This document shows, piece by piece, positions 17,917-26,725 of a stretch of DNA of 64,000 bases. The DNA lies in NCBI RefSeq assembly GCF_032970905.1, contig NZ_JAWJZA010000010.1; one strand, written 5' to 3'. Under the pieces are notes generated by a model. It saw only the letters and a program-made list of their open reading frames with translations, was not told where the DNA came from and searched no databases. The stretch comes from Veillonella absiana (GTDB taxonomy: Bacteria > Bacillota > Negativicutes > Veillonellales > Veillonellaceae). Position numbers and translations under genes: made by a program. Numbering within the stretch: the first letter of the stretch is position 1; each line of letters begins with the position of its first letter.

Positions 17917-19269
17917 ATGGCTCGATTATTTGGTACTGACGGTGTACGCGGTGTGGTCAATGAGTTTTTGACACCTGAATTGGCATACCACTTGGGACGT
18001 GCGGCGGCAACACATTTTAGTAAGGTGAAAGAACATCCAACGTTCTTGATCGGTAGAGATACTCGTATTTCTGGTTCCATGCTTGAAAGCTCTTTGGCAT
18101 CAGGAATTTGCTCCGTAGGCGGCAATGTTGTGATGGCTGGCATTGTGCCTACACCAGCAGTGGCATATTTAGTGCGTCAACAAAGCTTTGATGCAGGTGT
18201 CGTCATTTCTGCATCGCATAACCCATTCCCAGATAATGGTATTAAATTCTTCGATGGTAATGGTTTCAAATTACCTGATGCAGTAGAGGATGAAATTGAA
18301 CAATACGTACACCAAAGTGCAGATAATGAATTGCCTCGTCCTACTGGTGACGGTATTGGTACTATTGAGTACAATAGTAATTTAGCGCATCATTATGCAC
18401 ATTTTGTGCGCCATACTATCGATACATCCCTAGAAGGTTTGACTATCGTATATGACGGTGCCAATGGTGCAGCTTCTAGCGTAGGCCCTGAAATTCTATC
18501 TGGTCTTGGCGCTAAAGTGATTAACATCAATATCGCTCCAGATGGGGTAAATATTAATCATCATTGTGGATCCACACATTTAGAAGGCCTTCGTGTTGCA
18601 GTATTGCAACATAAAGCCGATTTTGGTATCGCTAACGATGGTGATGCGGATCGTTGCTTGCTCATCGATAATGAAGGGGAAACTCTTGATGGGGACCAAA
18701 TCATGTTGCTTTGCGCCATGAAATTGAAAAACGAAGGCAAATTGAAAGATAATATGGTTGTTGGTACCGTAATGAGTAATATCGGCTTCCACAAAGCAGC
18801 TAAAGAATTAGGTATGCACACCTACAGCACTGCTGTAGGTGACCGTTACGTGCTTGAATACATGCGCGAACACGGATATTCCGTTGGTGGCGAACAATCT
18901 GGCCACGTTATTTTCTTGGATCATAACACTACCGGTGATGGCATGCTCACAGCTGTTCAAGTGGCTGCCTTGGTGAAAGAATCTGGCAAACCCTTGTCTG
19001 AACTAGCTAAAATTATGACTAAATACCCACAAGTTCTGGTGAACGTTCGCGTTGTCACAAAAACTGGTTGGGAAGATAACGATTTGATTAAAGCTGCTAT
19101 CGTAACAGCAGAAGGTGAACTTGGTGACAGCGGCCGCGTTCTCGTCCGTGCTTCTGGTACGGAACCATTGATTCGCGTTATGGCTGAAGGGCCGGATCAA
19201 ACAGAACTACAATCATTATGCCAAGAAATCGCTGACGTCATTGCTCATGAACAAGGGTTAGCGGAGTAG
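17917..19269 (+). CDS. glmM: Phosphoglucosamine mutase
   Basis: Interconverts glucosamine-6-phosphate and glucosamine-1-phosphate for cell-wall precursor synthesis. The 450-residue protein begins ARLFGTDGVRG, carries the phosphoserine loop ISASHNPFPDNGIKFF near residue 100, the metal site DGDADRC near 240 and the phosphate-binding RASGTEPLIRVMAEG near the C-terminus. GGAGG precedes the ATG. It closes the cdaA-cdaR-FAD protein-glmM cluster; glmS, the preceding step, is 5.5 kb downstream. Confidence 0.97.
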   Translation: MARLFGTDGVRGVVNEFLTPELAYHLGRAAATHFSKVKEHPTFLIGRDTRISGSMLESSLASGICSVGGNVVMAGIVPTPAVAYLVRQQSFDAGVVISASHNPFPDNGIKFFDGNGFKLPDAVEDEIEQYVHQSADNELPRPTGDGIGTIEYNSNLAHHYAHFVRHTIDTSLEGLTIVYDGANGAASSVGPEILSGLGAKVININIAPDGVNINHHCGSTHLEGLRVAVLQHKADFGIANDGDADRCLLIDNEGETLDGDQIMLLCAMKLKNEGKLKDNMVVGTVMSNIGFHKAAKELGMHTYSTAVGDRYVLEYMREHGYSVGGEQSGHVIFLDHNTTGDGMLTAVQVAALVKESGKPLSELAKIMTKYPQVLVNVRVVTKTGWEDNDLIKAAIVTAEGELGDSGRVLVRASGTEPLIRVMAEGPDQTELQSLCQEIADVIAHEQGLAE

Positions 19270-19321
19270 TTGCTGAAATCTGTTAGGCTCGTAAATACAA
19301 TTTAATAGATAGTAAATGAAA

Positions 19322-19395
19322 AACACAATGTATTTCTTTTGTTCCGAACGCCTTCGGCGTAATTCACAAAGCGAAACACATTGTGTTCTTTTATT
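19322..19395. repeat. Conserved-core hairpin repeat, copy A (after glmM)
   Basis: Arms 19322-19336 and 19373-19387 pair over 15 bp with one mismatch. The loop holds the core TTCCGAACGCC-TTC-GGCGTAA. T-rich sequence follows, so it may terminate glmM transcription. Copies B-F elsewhere share the core but not the arms. Confidence 0.85.
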
Positions 19396-19632
19396 TATAA
19401 GCGTCAATACTGTTATGAGAGCCTAATAGATAGTATTTGGGGGAGAAAAACTTAAAGGCCAGATAGCCTTCTCTACAAGAGTAATTAGATTAATTTATGT
19501 TTAGTAATAGATAGTATGTAGTGGTGTTTTACTAATAATATACTAGGTAAATAAAAGGTGCAGTAGAAGGTACATTGGCGAAATAAAAAGCTCACAATTT
19601 ACGATCAGGATTAAAAAAAACAAAATGAACAA

Positions 19633-20220
19633 TTGGAAACTGATAAGCAAGAGCTAAAAAAACAAATTGATGAGCTACATGCATCCTATAGTGAACAAAT
19701 AAAAGCGATAGAAGCTTTAAATAGTGAGAAACATCTCGATGATCAAATTCTCCAGAGTGAAGAAATTCGGCAAGTTTTTATGGACGGATTAAAGTCGGCG
19801 AAGACCGAAGTCTGTATAATTTCACCGTGGGTCAGTAAAAAGTTGGTGAAGGATACTTATAAGTCTTGCTTTGAAGAACTGGCTAAAAATAATGTGGTAA
19901 CTAAAATAATTTATGGATATGGAGACCCAGCATCTACTAAGTATTTAGATAATAAAAGGAGGCTAGAAAATTCGAGAGAAGCTATTAAGGAAATAAAACG
20001 GATATATCAAAAACTTGGAAAGGATTATTTATTAAGAGTATTAGAATCAGATACGCATGACAAATTATTTATAAAAGATAATGAATGGTATCTTATTGGA
20101 AGTATGAATTTATTATCATCTGGGATTGACCACCAGAATGATAATAAAGAACTAGCGGAAAAACGACATAACTCTAAAACGGTAGATATATATAAAATTA
20201 TGTTTTTCAAAGATGTATAG
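19633..20220 (+). pseudogene. C-terminal fragment of a phospholipase-D-like protein
   Basis: The 195-residue frame starts with a short coiled coil (about residues 1-40) and continues into a PLD-like fold: a VCIISPWVSKKLV strand near residue 58 and one HxK(x4)D catalytic motif, HDKLFIKD, near residue 145, followed by YLIGSMNLLSSG. The first codon is TTG with no good ribosome binding site, and in-frame codons continue upstream only to a stop at 19612, inside the coiled coil. PLD enzymes need two HKD motifs or a dimer, so this looks like the tail of a larger protein, perhaps a helicase or restriction-type enzyme. It is AT-rich and foreign-looking. Confidence 0.6.
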
Positions 20221-20228
20221 AAGCTAGA

Positions 20229-20330
20229 TTGCCAAACTTATCTGGTTGGTTTGGAAAAGTGTGCTCCGGATGTGGTTCACTGTTTCCATATACCGTAGAT
20301 GCTGTAGATTATAGTTCTTTACACCGTTAA
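20229..20330 (+). pseudogene. Short gene remnant with a CxxC motif
   Basis: A frame of 33 codons without a start, ending in TAA at 20330, reads as plausible protein: it contains GWFGKVCSGCGSLF, a zinc-finger-like CxxC. It lies just after the PLD-like fragment in another frame and is probably debris of the same or a neighbouring lost gene. No function can be assigned. Confidence 0.4.
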
Positions 20331-20345
20331 TGTAGAACCGTGCAA

Positions 20346-20510
20346 CGAAAGATATTTTTGTTTTAGTGGCTAGTAGATGGGATTATAAATAGAAAGAGTG
20401 ACGTGTTCTACGATTGTGACTTACGCCGAAGGAGTTCGGAACAAGAGTGGAATTCGTCGCTCTTTCTATTTAATTAGTATGTAAGGTGAACGGAACAAAA
20501 ACATCTTTCG
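20346..20510. mobile_element. Hairpin repeat copy B inside 17-bp inverted repeats (MITE-like)
   Basis: Outer inverted repeats 20346-20362 and 20494-20510 match at 16 of 17 positions. Inside them a second pair of arms (20387-20403 and 20455-20471, 16 of 17) encloses the conserved core on the minus strand, at about 20419-20441. No coding frame is present. The nested structure suggests a small non-autonomous element, but no target-site duplication is clear. Confidence 0.5.
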
Positions 20511-20526
20511 CCACACCATCTACCGA

Positions 20527-20826
20527 TTACTTGTAAAGAACTGAAGCTACTTCATCAGCGTGTTTTTCAAAATAGTGAACCACATACGGGCACACCGGGG
20601 TGATTTTGATATTGTTAGCTTCACAATACTCAATCGCTGCTTTCACCAATTGTCCGCCCACACCTTGTCCGTTAAAGGCTTCTTCTACATAGGTGTGTTC
20701 AATGGTAATATGGTGGGCATCGTTTTTTACATATGTAATACGTCCTGCCAATACATTATCCTGTGTATATGCGTGAATCTCGCCAACATTAGCCTCGTCA
20801 TGGACGGTGATGATTAAATCTAACAT
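20527..20826 (-). CDS. GNAT-family N-acetyltransferase (small YjdJ-type)
   Basis: A 99-residue single-domain acetyltransferase-like protein. The acetyl-CoA loop is visible as EEAFNGQGVGGQLVKAAIEY near residue 48, followed by ITPVCPYVVHYFEKH, the usual C-terminal segment of this small subgroup (INxCPYVxxYF). The substrate is unknown. AAGGAGG lies just upstream of the start. It is flanked by hairpin repeats B and C. Confidence 0.85.
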   Translation of the reverse strand: MLDLIITVHDEANVGEIHAYTQDNVLAGRITYVKNDAHHITIEHTYVEEAFNGQGVGGQLVKAAIEYCEANNIKITPVCPYVVHYFEKHADEVASVLYK

Positions 20827-21224
20827 AATAAACCTCCTTGGATGTAGTGCATATAATTAACAAAATGAGAATTTATATCTATACCACTATCATATATATA
20901 ATTCATTAAAATGTCACCTGAATTCTTGTTCAGCTAAGTGTCGAAATGATTCTTTCCAATCTCCATCGGATTAAATTAGTAAGATCTAAATTAAACAGTT
21001 GTGCTAAGCATCTATCCACAACGAAATGTCGAGGTCATTCTGGTGAAACTTCATAGGATTAAATGGACGAGAACAGAATTAGACAAAGAGACAGTGCAAC
21101 TATCTAGCGCACACCTTTGAGACTTACGCCAAAGGCGTTCGGAGCACGAGTGGAATATGGTGGCCTTTTCATTTACAGAGCCTAGGACGAAGATAAAACA
21201 AAAATATCTACCTGGAGAAAACAA
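20827..21224. other. Gene-free stretch with hairpin repeat copy C
   Basis: About 400 bp with no credible gene. The conserved core of the hairpin family lies on the minus strand at 21119-21152, but matching arms are not evident, so this copy looks decayed. AACAAAAATATCT near 21196-21209 resembles the outer inverted repeat of copy B. Confidence 0.6.
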
Positions 21225-21253
21225 TTGCATACTGTAGAGCGATTGGCTATAAT
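21225..21253 (+). promoter_or_regulatory. Predicted sigma-A promoter of the TRAP operon
   Basis: TTGCAT at 21225-21230 and TATAAT at 21248-21253, 17 bp apart. The first gene starts 76 bp downstream. Confidence 0.65.
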
Positions 21254-21268
21254 AGAACACATATCTAT

Positions 21269-21302
21269 AGAATCAGATATTAATTAGAATCAGATATTAA
21301 TT
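21269..21302. repeat. 17-bp tandem repeat in the TRAP operon leader
   Basis: Two exact copies (21269-21285 and 21286-21302) between the predicted promoter and the start of the small permease. A run of eight G follows at 21315-21322, inside the presumed ribosome binding site. Confidence 0.85.
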
Positions 21303-21328
21303 ATTTTTTGCTATGGGGGGGGAGCACT

Positions 21329-21844
21329 ATGAAGTGGATTGATGAATATTTCGAGGAAATTATTCTGGTCCTACTATTAGCCGCGATGACATTGATCATG
21401 GGGGTGCAGGTAGTGGCAAGGTATGTATTTTCTAATTCTTTGAGTTGGTCTGAGGAACTCGTTCGTTTTATGTTTGTTTGGTCGGGGTTCTTGGGCATTC
21501 CGTATTGCATCAAACACCAAAGTTCTATTGCCGTAGAGCTTATTAAAATGAAGCTACCTGAAGGTGTTCAGACTATACTAGATTATGTTATTTTCGCTAT
21601 TGAAACAGCCGTGGCTGCATTGATGCTTGGCTATGGTTATCAAGTGGTGGCGGCGACTTTCACCAGTGGACAGATAAGCCCGGCTCTAGGTGTACCAATG
21701 TACATCGTACAGGCATCTGTTATGATTAGTGCGTTTTTATCTCTTCTTCGCATCGCACAATGCGTCATGAATTACGAGAATGTAAAAGAGAAACGCAAAC
21801 GCAATTTCGTGTTAGATGAGTTACACGGATTGGAGGATAAATAG
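21329..21844 (+). CDS. dctQ: TRAP transporter small permease (DctQ-type)
   Basis: The four-helix membrane subunit that links the solute receptor to the large permease. The 171-residue protein has helices at about residues 10-32, 44-64, 84-104 and 125-145, and the family segment RYVFSNSLSWSEELVRFMFVWSGFLG, of which WSEE is the signature. I choose ATG 21329, preceded by a G-rich site that ends in GGAGC; a TTG start 21 bp upstream would put the G8 run inside the coding region. It is followed without a gap by dctM. Confidence 0.9.
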   Translation: MKWIDEYFEEIILVLLLAAMTLIMGVQVVARYVFSNSLSWSEELVRFMFVWSGFLGIPYCIKHQSSIAVELIKMKLPEGVQTILDYVIFAIETAVAALMLGYGYQVVAATFTSGQISPALGVPMYIVQASVMISAFLSLLRIAQCVMNYENVKEKRKRNFVLDELHGLEDK

Positions 21845-23137
21845 ATGTCACCAGTAGTATTAGGTATTACATTTTTCCTTCTTGTTTGTCTCGCTGTGCC
21901 AATTGGTACGGTGCTGGCGGGCATGAGTTTTATGCCACATCTTGTGGATAGTTGGTTTCCGACGGATGGGCCGTACCTCGTACGTGCCATGATTTCTGGC
22001 ATTAACAGTTTCCCTATTCTTGCAGTGCCAATGTTTATGCTGTCTGGCAATATCATGGCCCAAGGCGGTATTTCTGAAAAGATGTTCAACTTCTTTTCTT
22101 ATTTCATCGCTCCGTTGAAAGCAGGTCTACCGATTTCCGTGGTTGTGACTTGTCTATTCTATGGCGCCATTTCTGGTTCTGGTCCTGCTACGGCAGCGGC
22201 TGTAGGGGCAATGACGATTCCAGTGCTTACAAAGCTGGGCTATAATCGTGTGTTTGCGACCTCCTTGGTGGCCGTAGCCGGTGGGGTAGGCGTAGTCATT
22301 CCGCCATCCATTCCATTTATATTTTATGGACAGGCAGCTAACGTGTCAGTAGGCAAATTGTTTATCGGTGGCATTTTACCGGGCCTATTAATTGGTATTT
22401 GTTTGATGGTTTATGCGTATTACTATTGCTGGAAACATGGTGAGAACCGTGAAAAACTCAACGCCTACCATGAGGAATTAAAACAAGACGGTTTATGGAA
22501 ATTGTTCCTTGATAGTTTTTGGGCTCTATTGTCTCCGATTATCATTTTGGGCACCATATACAGTGGTATCGCATCCCCTACAGAGGCGGCGGTTATCTCC
22601 GTATTCTATTCTTTGTTTGTAGCTATGTTCATTTACAAACGCGTATGGATTGGGGATATTTATGGCATTTTGAAAGCCAGCGTAAAGATGTATGCTAGCA
22701 TTGCTTTCATCATCGCTGCCGCCATTGCATTCGCTCGGGTATTGACGTTTATGGAAGTTCCACAAACTATCGAGCAAGCCATTACGAGTGTCGTAGATAA
22801 TCCAGTGGCCTTTATTTTACTAGTAAATGTAATTTTACTATTCGTTGGTATGGTTATGGATACAACACCAGCCATTCTCGTGTTGACGCCGATTCTATTG
22901 CCACTAGCAAAGAGTTTTGGCTTCGATCCAATCCACTTTGGTATTATCATGGTTGTAAATTTAGCCATTGGTTTCGTAACACCGCCATTAGGTGTTAACT
23001 TATTCGTATCTAGTGCTTTGACTAAAATTCCTGTGGAACGCATTATTAAATTTGCGATTCCATTTATTGGTGCTTTCATCGTAGCGTTATTAATTATTAC
23101 ATTTGTGCCAGACATTAGTTTGGCATTTTTGAAATAG
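21845..23137 (+). CDS. dctM: TRAP transporter large permease (DctM-type)
   Basis: The ion-coupled membrane channel of the TRAP system, 430 residues with about 12 helices. Recognisable are AVPMFMLSGNIMAQGG, GAISGSGPATAAAVGAMTIP and the later PPLGVNLFVSSALT segment. The first codon directly follows the stop of the small permease. The substrate cannot be told from this subunit. Confidence 0.93.
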   Translation: MSPVVLGITFFLLVCLAVPIGTVLAGMSFMPHLVDSWFPTDGPYLVRAMISGINSFPILAVPMFMLSGNIMAQGGISEKMFNFFSYFIAPLKAGLPISVVVTCLFYGAISGSGPATAAAVGAMTIPVLTKLGYNRVFATSLVAVAGGVGVVIPPSIPFIFYGQAANVSVGKLFIGGILPGLLIGICLMVYAYYYCWKHGENREKLNAYHEELKQDGLWKLFLDSFWALLSPIIILGTIYSGIASPTEAAVISVFYSLFVAMFIYKRVWIGDIYGILKASVKMYASIAFIIAAAIAFARVLTFMEVPQTIEQAITSVVDNPVAFILLVNVILLFVGMVMDTTPAILVLTPILLPLAKSFGFDPIHFGIIMVVNLAIGFVTPPLGVNLFVSSALTKIPVERIIKFAIPFIGAFIVALLIITFVPDISLAFLK

Positions 23138-23148
23138 GAGGAGTGAAT

Positions 23149-24174
23149 ATGAAAAAAATAGTATTACTCCTAATGATGGTATTGACGATGCTTGCAGTGG
23201 CCGGTTGTGGTCAATCTGACAAACAGACTCGCCAGGTCTATGATGTGTATTTGGCGGCTGATAATGGGCGTGACACAGTAACGTTCAAATATTTGAAATA
23301 TTTCGGGCATGAATTAGAAAAACGTTCCAATGGTCGCATCCGTGCCCATTACTATTCTGATGCGCAGGTGGGCGGTGATATTGAGCTAATTGAAAGTATC
23401 CAAAATGGCAATGTAACCTTTGTGGCGCAAAACTCGGCACCAGAGGTGAATTTCGTGCCACAAGCGGCAGTGTTCGATATCCCAATGGCATTCCCAAATG
23501 AAAAGGTAGCTCGTAAGGTGATTGCTCAAGGTAGTCCGGTATTTGAAAAACTCAAAGGCTACTATGCAGAGAAAAACATCGCATTACTCGGCATTACTGA
23601 CCAAGGGTTCCGTCAATTGACGAACAACAAACCTGTGGCTAGTATTGATGATTTGAAAGGTATGAAAATTCGTACCATGGAAAATCGCTACCACTTGGCA
23701 TTTTGGCGTGGCGTGGGGGCAAACCCAACACCGATGACCTGGTCTGAGGTATACATGGGCCTACAACAAGGCGTGATTGATGGTGAAGAAAATCCTATCG
23801 AAACCATTGTAGCGGCGCGCATTTATGAACAACAAAAATACGTAACCACTACAAATCATATTTACCATACGGTAGTGTTGATTGGTTCCCCGAAAATTAT
23901 CAATCAATTGCCACCAGATTTACAAAAACTGGTTGATGAAGTAGCAAAGGATGCTACGGTTTGGGCTGGTGATCAAACTGATAAACGTGCGGCAGGCCGT
24001 TCGAAAATTGTAACGGATTCTGGTACAGAAATCGTTTCGTTTAATCAAACGCTATTCGATCAAATGAAAGCCACTCGTAGCCCAGTTATCGATATGATTA
24101 AACAACGTATCGGTGCTGAATTGCCAGACTTACTCATTCAAGAAGTAGATAAGGCAACAGCAGAGGTACATTAA
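23149..24174 (+). CDS. dctP: TRAP transporter substrate-binding lipoprotein (DctP family)
   Basis: Periplasmic receptor for an organic acid. The 341-residue protein has a lipoprotein signal ending AVAGC (Cys about residue 20), the DctP-family segment LKGMKIRTMENRYHLAFWRGVGA near residue 170, including the arginine that binds the substrate carboxylate, and GLQQGVIDGEENP near 205. AGGAG lies before the ATG at 23149; the GTG at 23143 is less likely. C4-dicarboxylates or other carboxylates are plausible ligands. Two terminators follow. Confidence 0.9.
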   Translation: MKKIVLLLMMVLTMLAVAGCGQSDKQTRQVYDVYLAADNGRDTVTFKYLKYFGHELEKRSNGRIRAHYYSDAQVGGDIELIESIQNGNVTFVAQNSAPEVNFVPQAAVFDIPMAFPNEKVARKVIAQGSPVFEKLKGYYAEKNIALLGITDQGFRQLTNNKPVASIDDLKGMKIRTMENRYHLAFWRGVGANPTPMTWSEVYMGLQQGVIDGEENPIETIVAARIYEQQKYVTTTNHIYHTVVLIGSPKIINQLPPDLQKLVDEVAKDATVWAGDQTDKRAAGRSKIVTDSGTEIVSFNQTLFDQMKATRSPVIDMIKQRIGAELPDLLIQEVDKATAEVH

Positions 24175-24254
24175 TATTTATAAATTGGTGGAATTGTGAT
24201 GCGGGAATACATAATGCTATAGTTATAAAAAAACAACTAAAAAAGTTAATATAT

Positions 24255-24303
24255 AAGGACCAATCACTCTGAAAAATAGAGTTGATTAGTCCTTGTTTTT
24301 TTA
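24255..24303 (+). terminator. Terminator after the TRAP operon
   Basis: Arms 24255-24270 and 24278-24294 form a long stem with an A-rich loop, followed by a run of seven T. Confidence 0.85.
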
Positions 24304-24343
24304 TATGAAGCTATGAGACAAGATGTGAATATAGTTAGAGAAG

Positions 24344-24384
24344 GACCGAATCCTATTGACATGGATTGAGGATTCGGTTTTTTG
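24344..24384 (+). terminator. Second terminator before the glmS leader
   Basis: A 10-bp stem (ACCGAATCCT at 24344 with AGGATTCGGT at 24369) followed by TTTTTTG. It insulates the glmS leader from upstream transcription. Confidence 0.8.
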
Positions 24385-24539
24385 TTTTATTTACTTACAG
24401 AAAATGGGGGATGCTCTGTATGGGAAGTTGTCTCAGTCTTTACAGGATGCAGGCAATTCCTATATAATATAGGTTGGTATATATAGAGTTAATACACCCA
24501 GATCTGTCGGAACTTTCAGAAAGGATACCTAAATTCGTA

Positions 24540-24698
24540 CATTCGAATAGCGCAGGTGCCAAACGGAGACAGCCGTTATGGCCGACGAGGCAGAGGGTTA
24601 TCGAATCATCAGCGGATGCTCTCTCGGCACACTCATGTCGTAACAGATAAGGCAAAAACAGTTGGTAACAGCTGCGACAAAGATTATCTGAGTGAGTT
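24540..24698 (+). ncRNA. glmS ribozyme / glucosamine-6-phosphate riboswitch
   Basis: A self-cleaving leader that uses glucosamine-6-phosphate as cofactor and lowers glmS mRNA when the sugar is plentiful. The sequence has the cleavage site A/GCGC at 24549/24550 and the conserved core GACGAGG (24584-24590). GGGTTATCGAATCATC and GCGGATGCTCTCTCGGC then follow, in the order seen in the Bacillus ribozyme. Distal pairings CACTCA/TGAGTG and CAGATAA/TTATCTG close the 3' domain. It lies directly before glmS, as expected. Confidence 0.93.
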
Positions 24699-24733
24699 TT
24701 ATACATTAAGAACACTTACAGGAGGTCACATTT

Positions 24734-26566
24734 ATGTGTGGTATCGTAGGATATATTGGCTTTAATCAAGCTGCAGATTTTTTATTGGATGGTATGGCGA
24801 AATTAGAATATCGTGGTTATGATTCCGCAGGTATCGCTGTTATCGGTGCCAATAATGTTATCAAAATTCAAAAAAAGGTTGGCCGTCTTGCTAATTTAGA
24901 GGCCATCGTTAAACAAGATCCAAACGAAGGCGTAGTAGGTATTGGTCATACTCGTTGGGCAACGCATGGTCGTCCATCCGATATGAACTCTCATCCTCAT
25001 GCGGATGAAAATATGAAATTTGCTGTAGTTCACAATGGTATCATTGAAAACTATATGCCTTTGAAAGAAGAATTACTTCAAAAAGGTTACCATTTCAAAT
25101 CTGAAACAGATACAGAAGTTATCGCTCACTTGTTAGCAGATATGTATGATGGTAATTTTGAAGGTACTGTTCGTCGTATGCTTGATCGCGTTGATGGTGC
25201 CTATGCATTGGAAATCATCTGTGCGGACGAACCAGATAAAATCATCTGTACTAAAAAAGAAAACCCATTAGTTATCGGTTTGGGCAAAGGCGAAAACTTT
25301 GTTGCCTCCGATATTCCAGCTATTATCAACTATACTCGTGATACATACATCTTGAGCGATGGCGAAATTGCCATCGTTACGAAAGATAGCGTATCCGTAT
25401 CTGATCGTGCTGGTAACCCTATCAACAAAAAAGTATTCCATGTAATTTGGAATGCAGAGGCTGCTGAAAAGGGTGGTTATGAACACTTCATGTTGAAAGA
25501 AATTCATGACCAACCAAAAGCCGTTCGCGACACATTTGGTACGCATATCTCTGAGGATATGTCTCAAGCGTTGTTCAGTGAATTAAACTGGGAAGCATCT
25601 GACGTAGATAGTATCAAAAATATTTTAATCGTTGCTTGTGGTACAGCATACCATGCGGGCCTTGTGACAAAAAAATACATTGAAAGCCTAGCTCGCATTC
25701 CTGTTAATGTGGAAATCGCGTCCGAATACCGTTACAGCAATCCATTGACTGACAGCTCTACATTGTGCATCGTTATCAGCCAATCTGGTGAAACTAGTGA
25801 TACATTGGCGGCTTTGAAAGAAGCAAAACGTCTTGGTGCTCGCTCCTTGGCGATTACAAACGTAGTAGGTTCTTCCATTTCTCGCGAAGCTGATCAAACA
25901 GTTTACACTTGGGCTGGTCCAGAAATCTCTGTAGCATCCACAAAAGCCTATACCACACAATTGGTAGCAGGTTTATTGTTCGCTGTATATCTTGGCCAAT
26001 TAAATGGTAAACTTGATGCTGCGTTGGCAAAAGATATTTTGATAGGCATCCATGAATTACCAGAATTGATTCATACTATCTTTGAAGTAGACGAAGACAT
26101 GAAAGCCTTCGCTAAGCATTATGGCTTCAAAACTGATGCGTTCTTCCTTGGACGTTCCATTGACTACGCGGTAGCTATGGAAGGTGCGTTGAAATTAAAA
26201 GAAATTTCCTACATCCATGCAGAAGCTTACGCTGGTGGCGAATTGAAACATGGTACATTAGCATTGATCGAAGAAGGCGTACCTGTGATTGCGTTAGCTA
26301 CACAAGAAGATGTATTCGATAAAATGATCAGCAACATCCGCGAAGTAAAAGCTCGTGAAGCAGTTGTTATCGGTATCGGTATGAAAGGCGACGAAGAAAT
26401 CGCGAAACATGTGGATCACACCATCTATATTCCTCGTGCTAATAAATTCATCGCTCCAATTTTAGCCGTGGTGCCATTACAATTGTTGGCATACTATGCA
26501 GCCATCACTCGTGGTGCTGATGTAGATAAACCAAGAAACTTGGCAAAATCCGTTACTGTAGAGTAA
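24734..26566 (+). CDS. glmS: Glutamine-fructose-6-phosphate aminotransferase
   Basis: Makes glucosamine-6-phosphate, the first step to UDP-GlcNAc. The 610-residue protein starts MCGIVGYIG with the catalytic Cys after Met, has HTRWATHG in the glutaminase domain and two SIS sugar-isomerase domains (first with SQSGETSDT near residue 350). The C-terminus KPRNLAKSVTVE is the usual family end. AGGAGG precedes the ATG and the ribozyme lies upstream. Confidence 0.98.
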   Translation: MCGIVGYIGFNQAADFLLDGMAKLEYRGYDSAGIAVIGANNVIKIQKKVGRLANLEAIVKQDPNEGVVGIGHTRWATHGRPSDMNSHPHADENMKFAVVHNGIIENYMPLKEELLQKGYHFKSETDTEVIAHLLADMYDGNFEGTVRRMLDRVDGAYALEIICADEPDKIICTKKENPLVIGLGKGENFVASDIPAIINYTRDTYILSDGEIAIVTKDSVSVSDRAGNPINKKVFHVIWNAEAAEKGGYEHFMLKEIHDQPKAVRDTFGTHISEDMSQALFSELNWEASDVDSIKNILIVACGTAYHAGLVTKKYIESLARIPVNVEIASEYRYSNPLTDSSTLCIVISQSGETSDTLAALKEAKRLGARSLAITNVVGSSISREADQTVYTWAGPEISVASTKAYTTQLVAGLLFAVYLGQLNGKLDAALAKDILIGIHELPELIHTIFEVDEDMKAFAKHYGFKTDAFFLGRSIDYAVAMEGALKLKEISYIHAEAYAGGELKHGTLALIEEGVPVIALATQEDVFDKMISNIREVKAREAVVIGIGMKGDEEIAKHVDHTIYIPRANKFIAPILAVVPLQLLAYYAAITRGADVDKPRNLAKSVTVE

Positions 26567-26655
26567 TATGAGATTGTTCACTAGGTCATGCTTTCGCGGG
26601 GAAATACCCGTAAACAAGCACATAGATAAGCGAATACTAAATTTATAAGTTAAAA

Positions 26656-26685
26656 GATAGCCATAGAATACCTTCTATGGCTATC
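26656..26685. terminator. Hairpin between glmS and trpS
   Basis: A perfect 13-bp stem (26656-26668 with 26673-26685) and 4-nt loop. The T-tract is weak, so terminator strength is uncertain. Confidence 0.55.
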
Positions 26686-26725
26686 GATTATACTTTCACC
26701 AAATAGATAAGAGGAGGCCAGTACA

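Noticed and set aside
24440..24715. 91-residue frame on the minus strand
   Set aside because: It covers the glmS ribozyme in antisense; the RNA explains the conservation.
26567..26725. T-box leader before trpS
   Set aside because: No T-box consensus or antiterminator is visible; only a simple hairpin is found.
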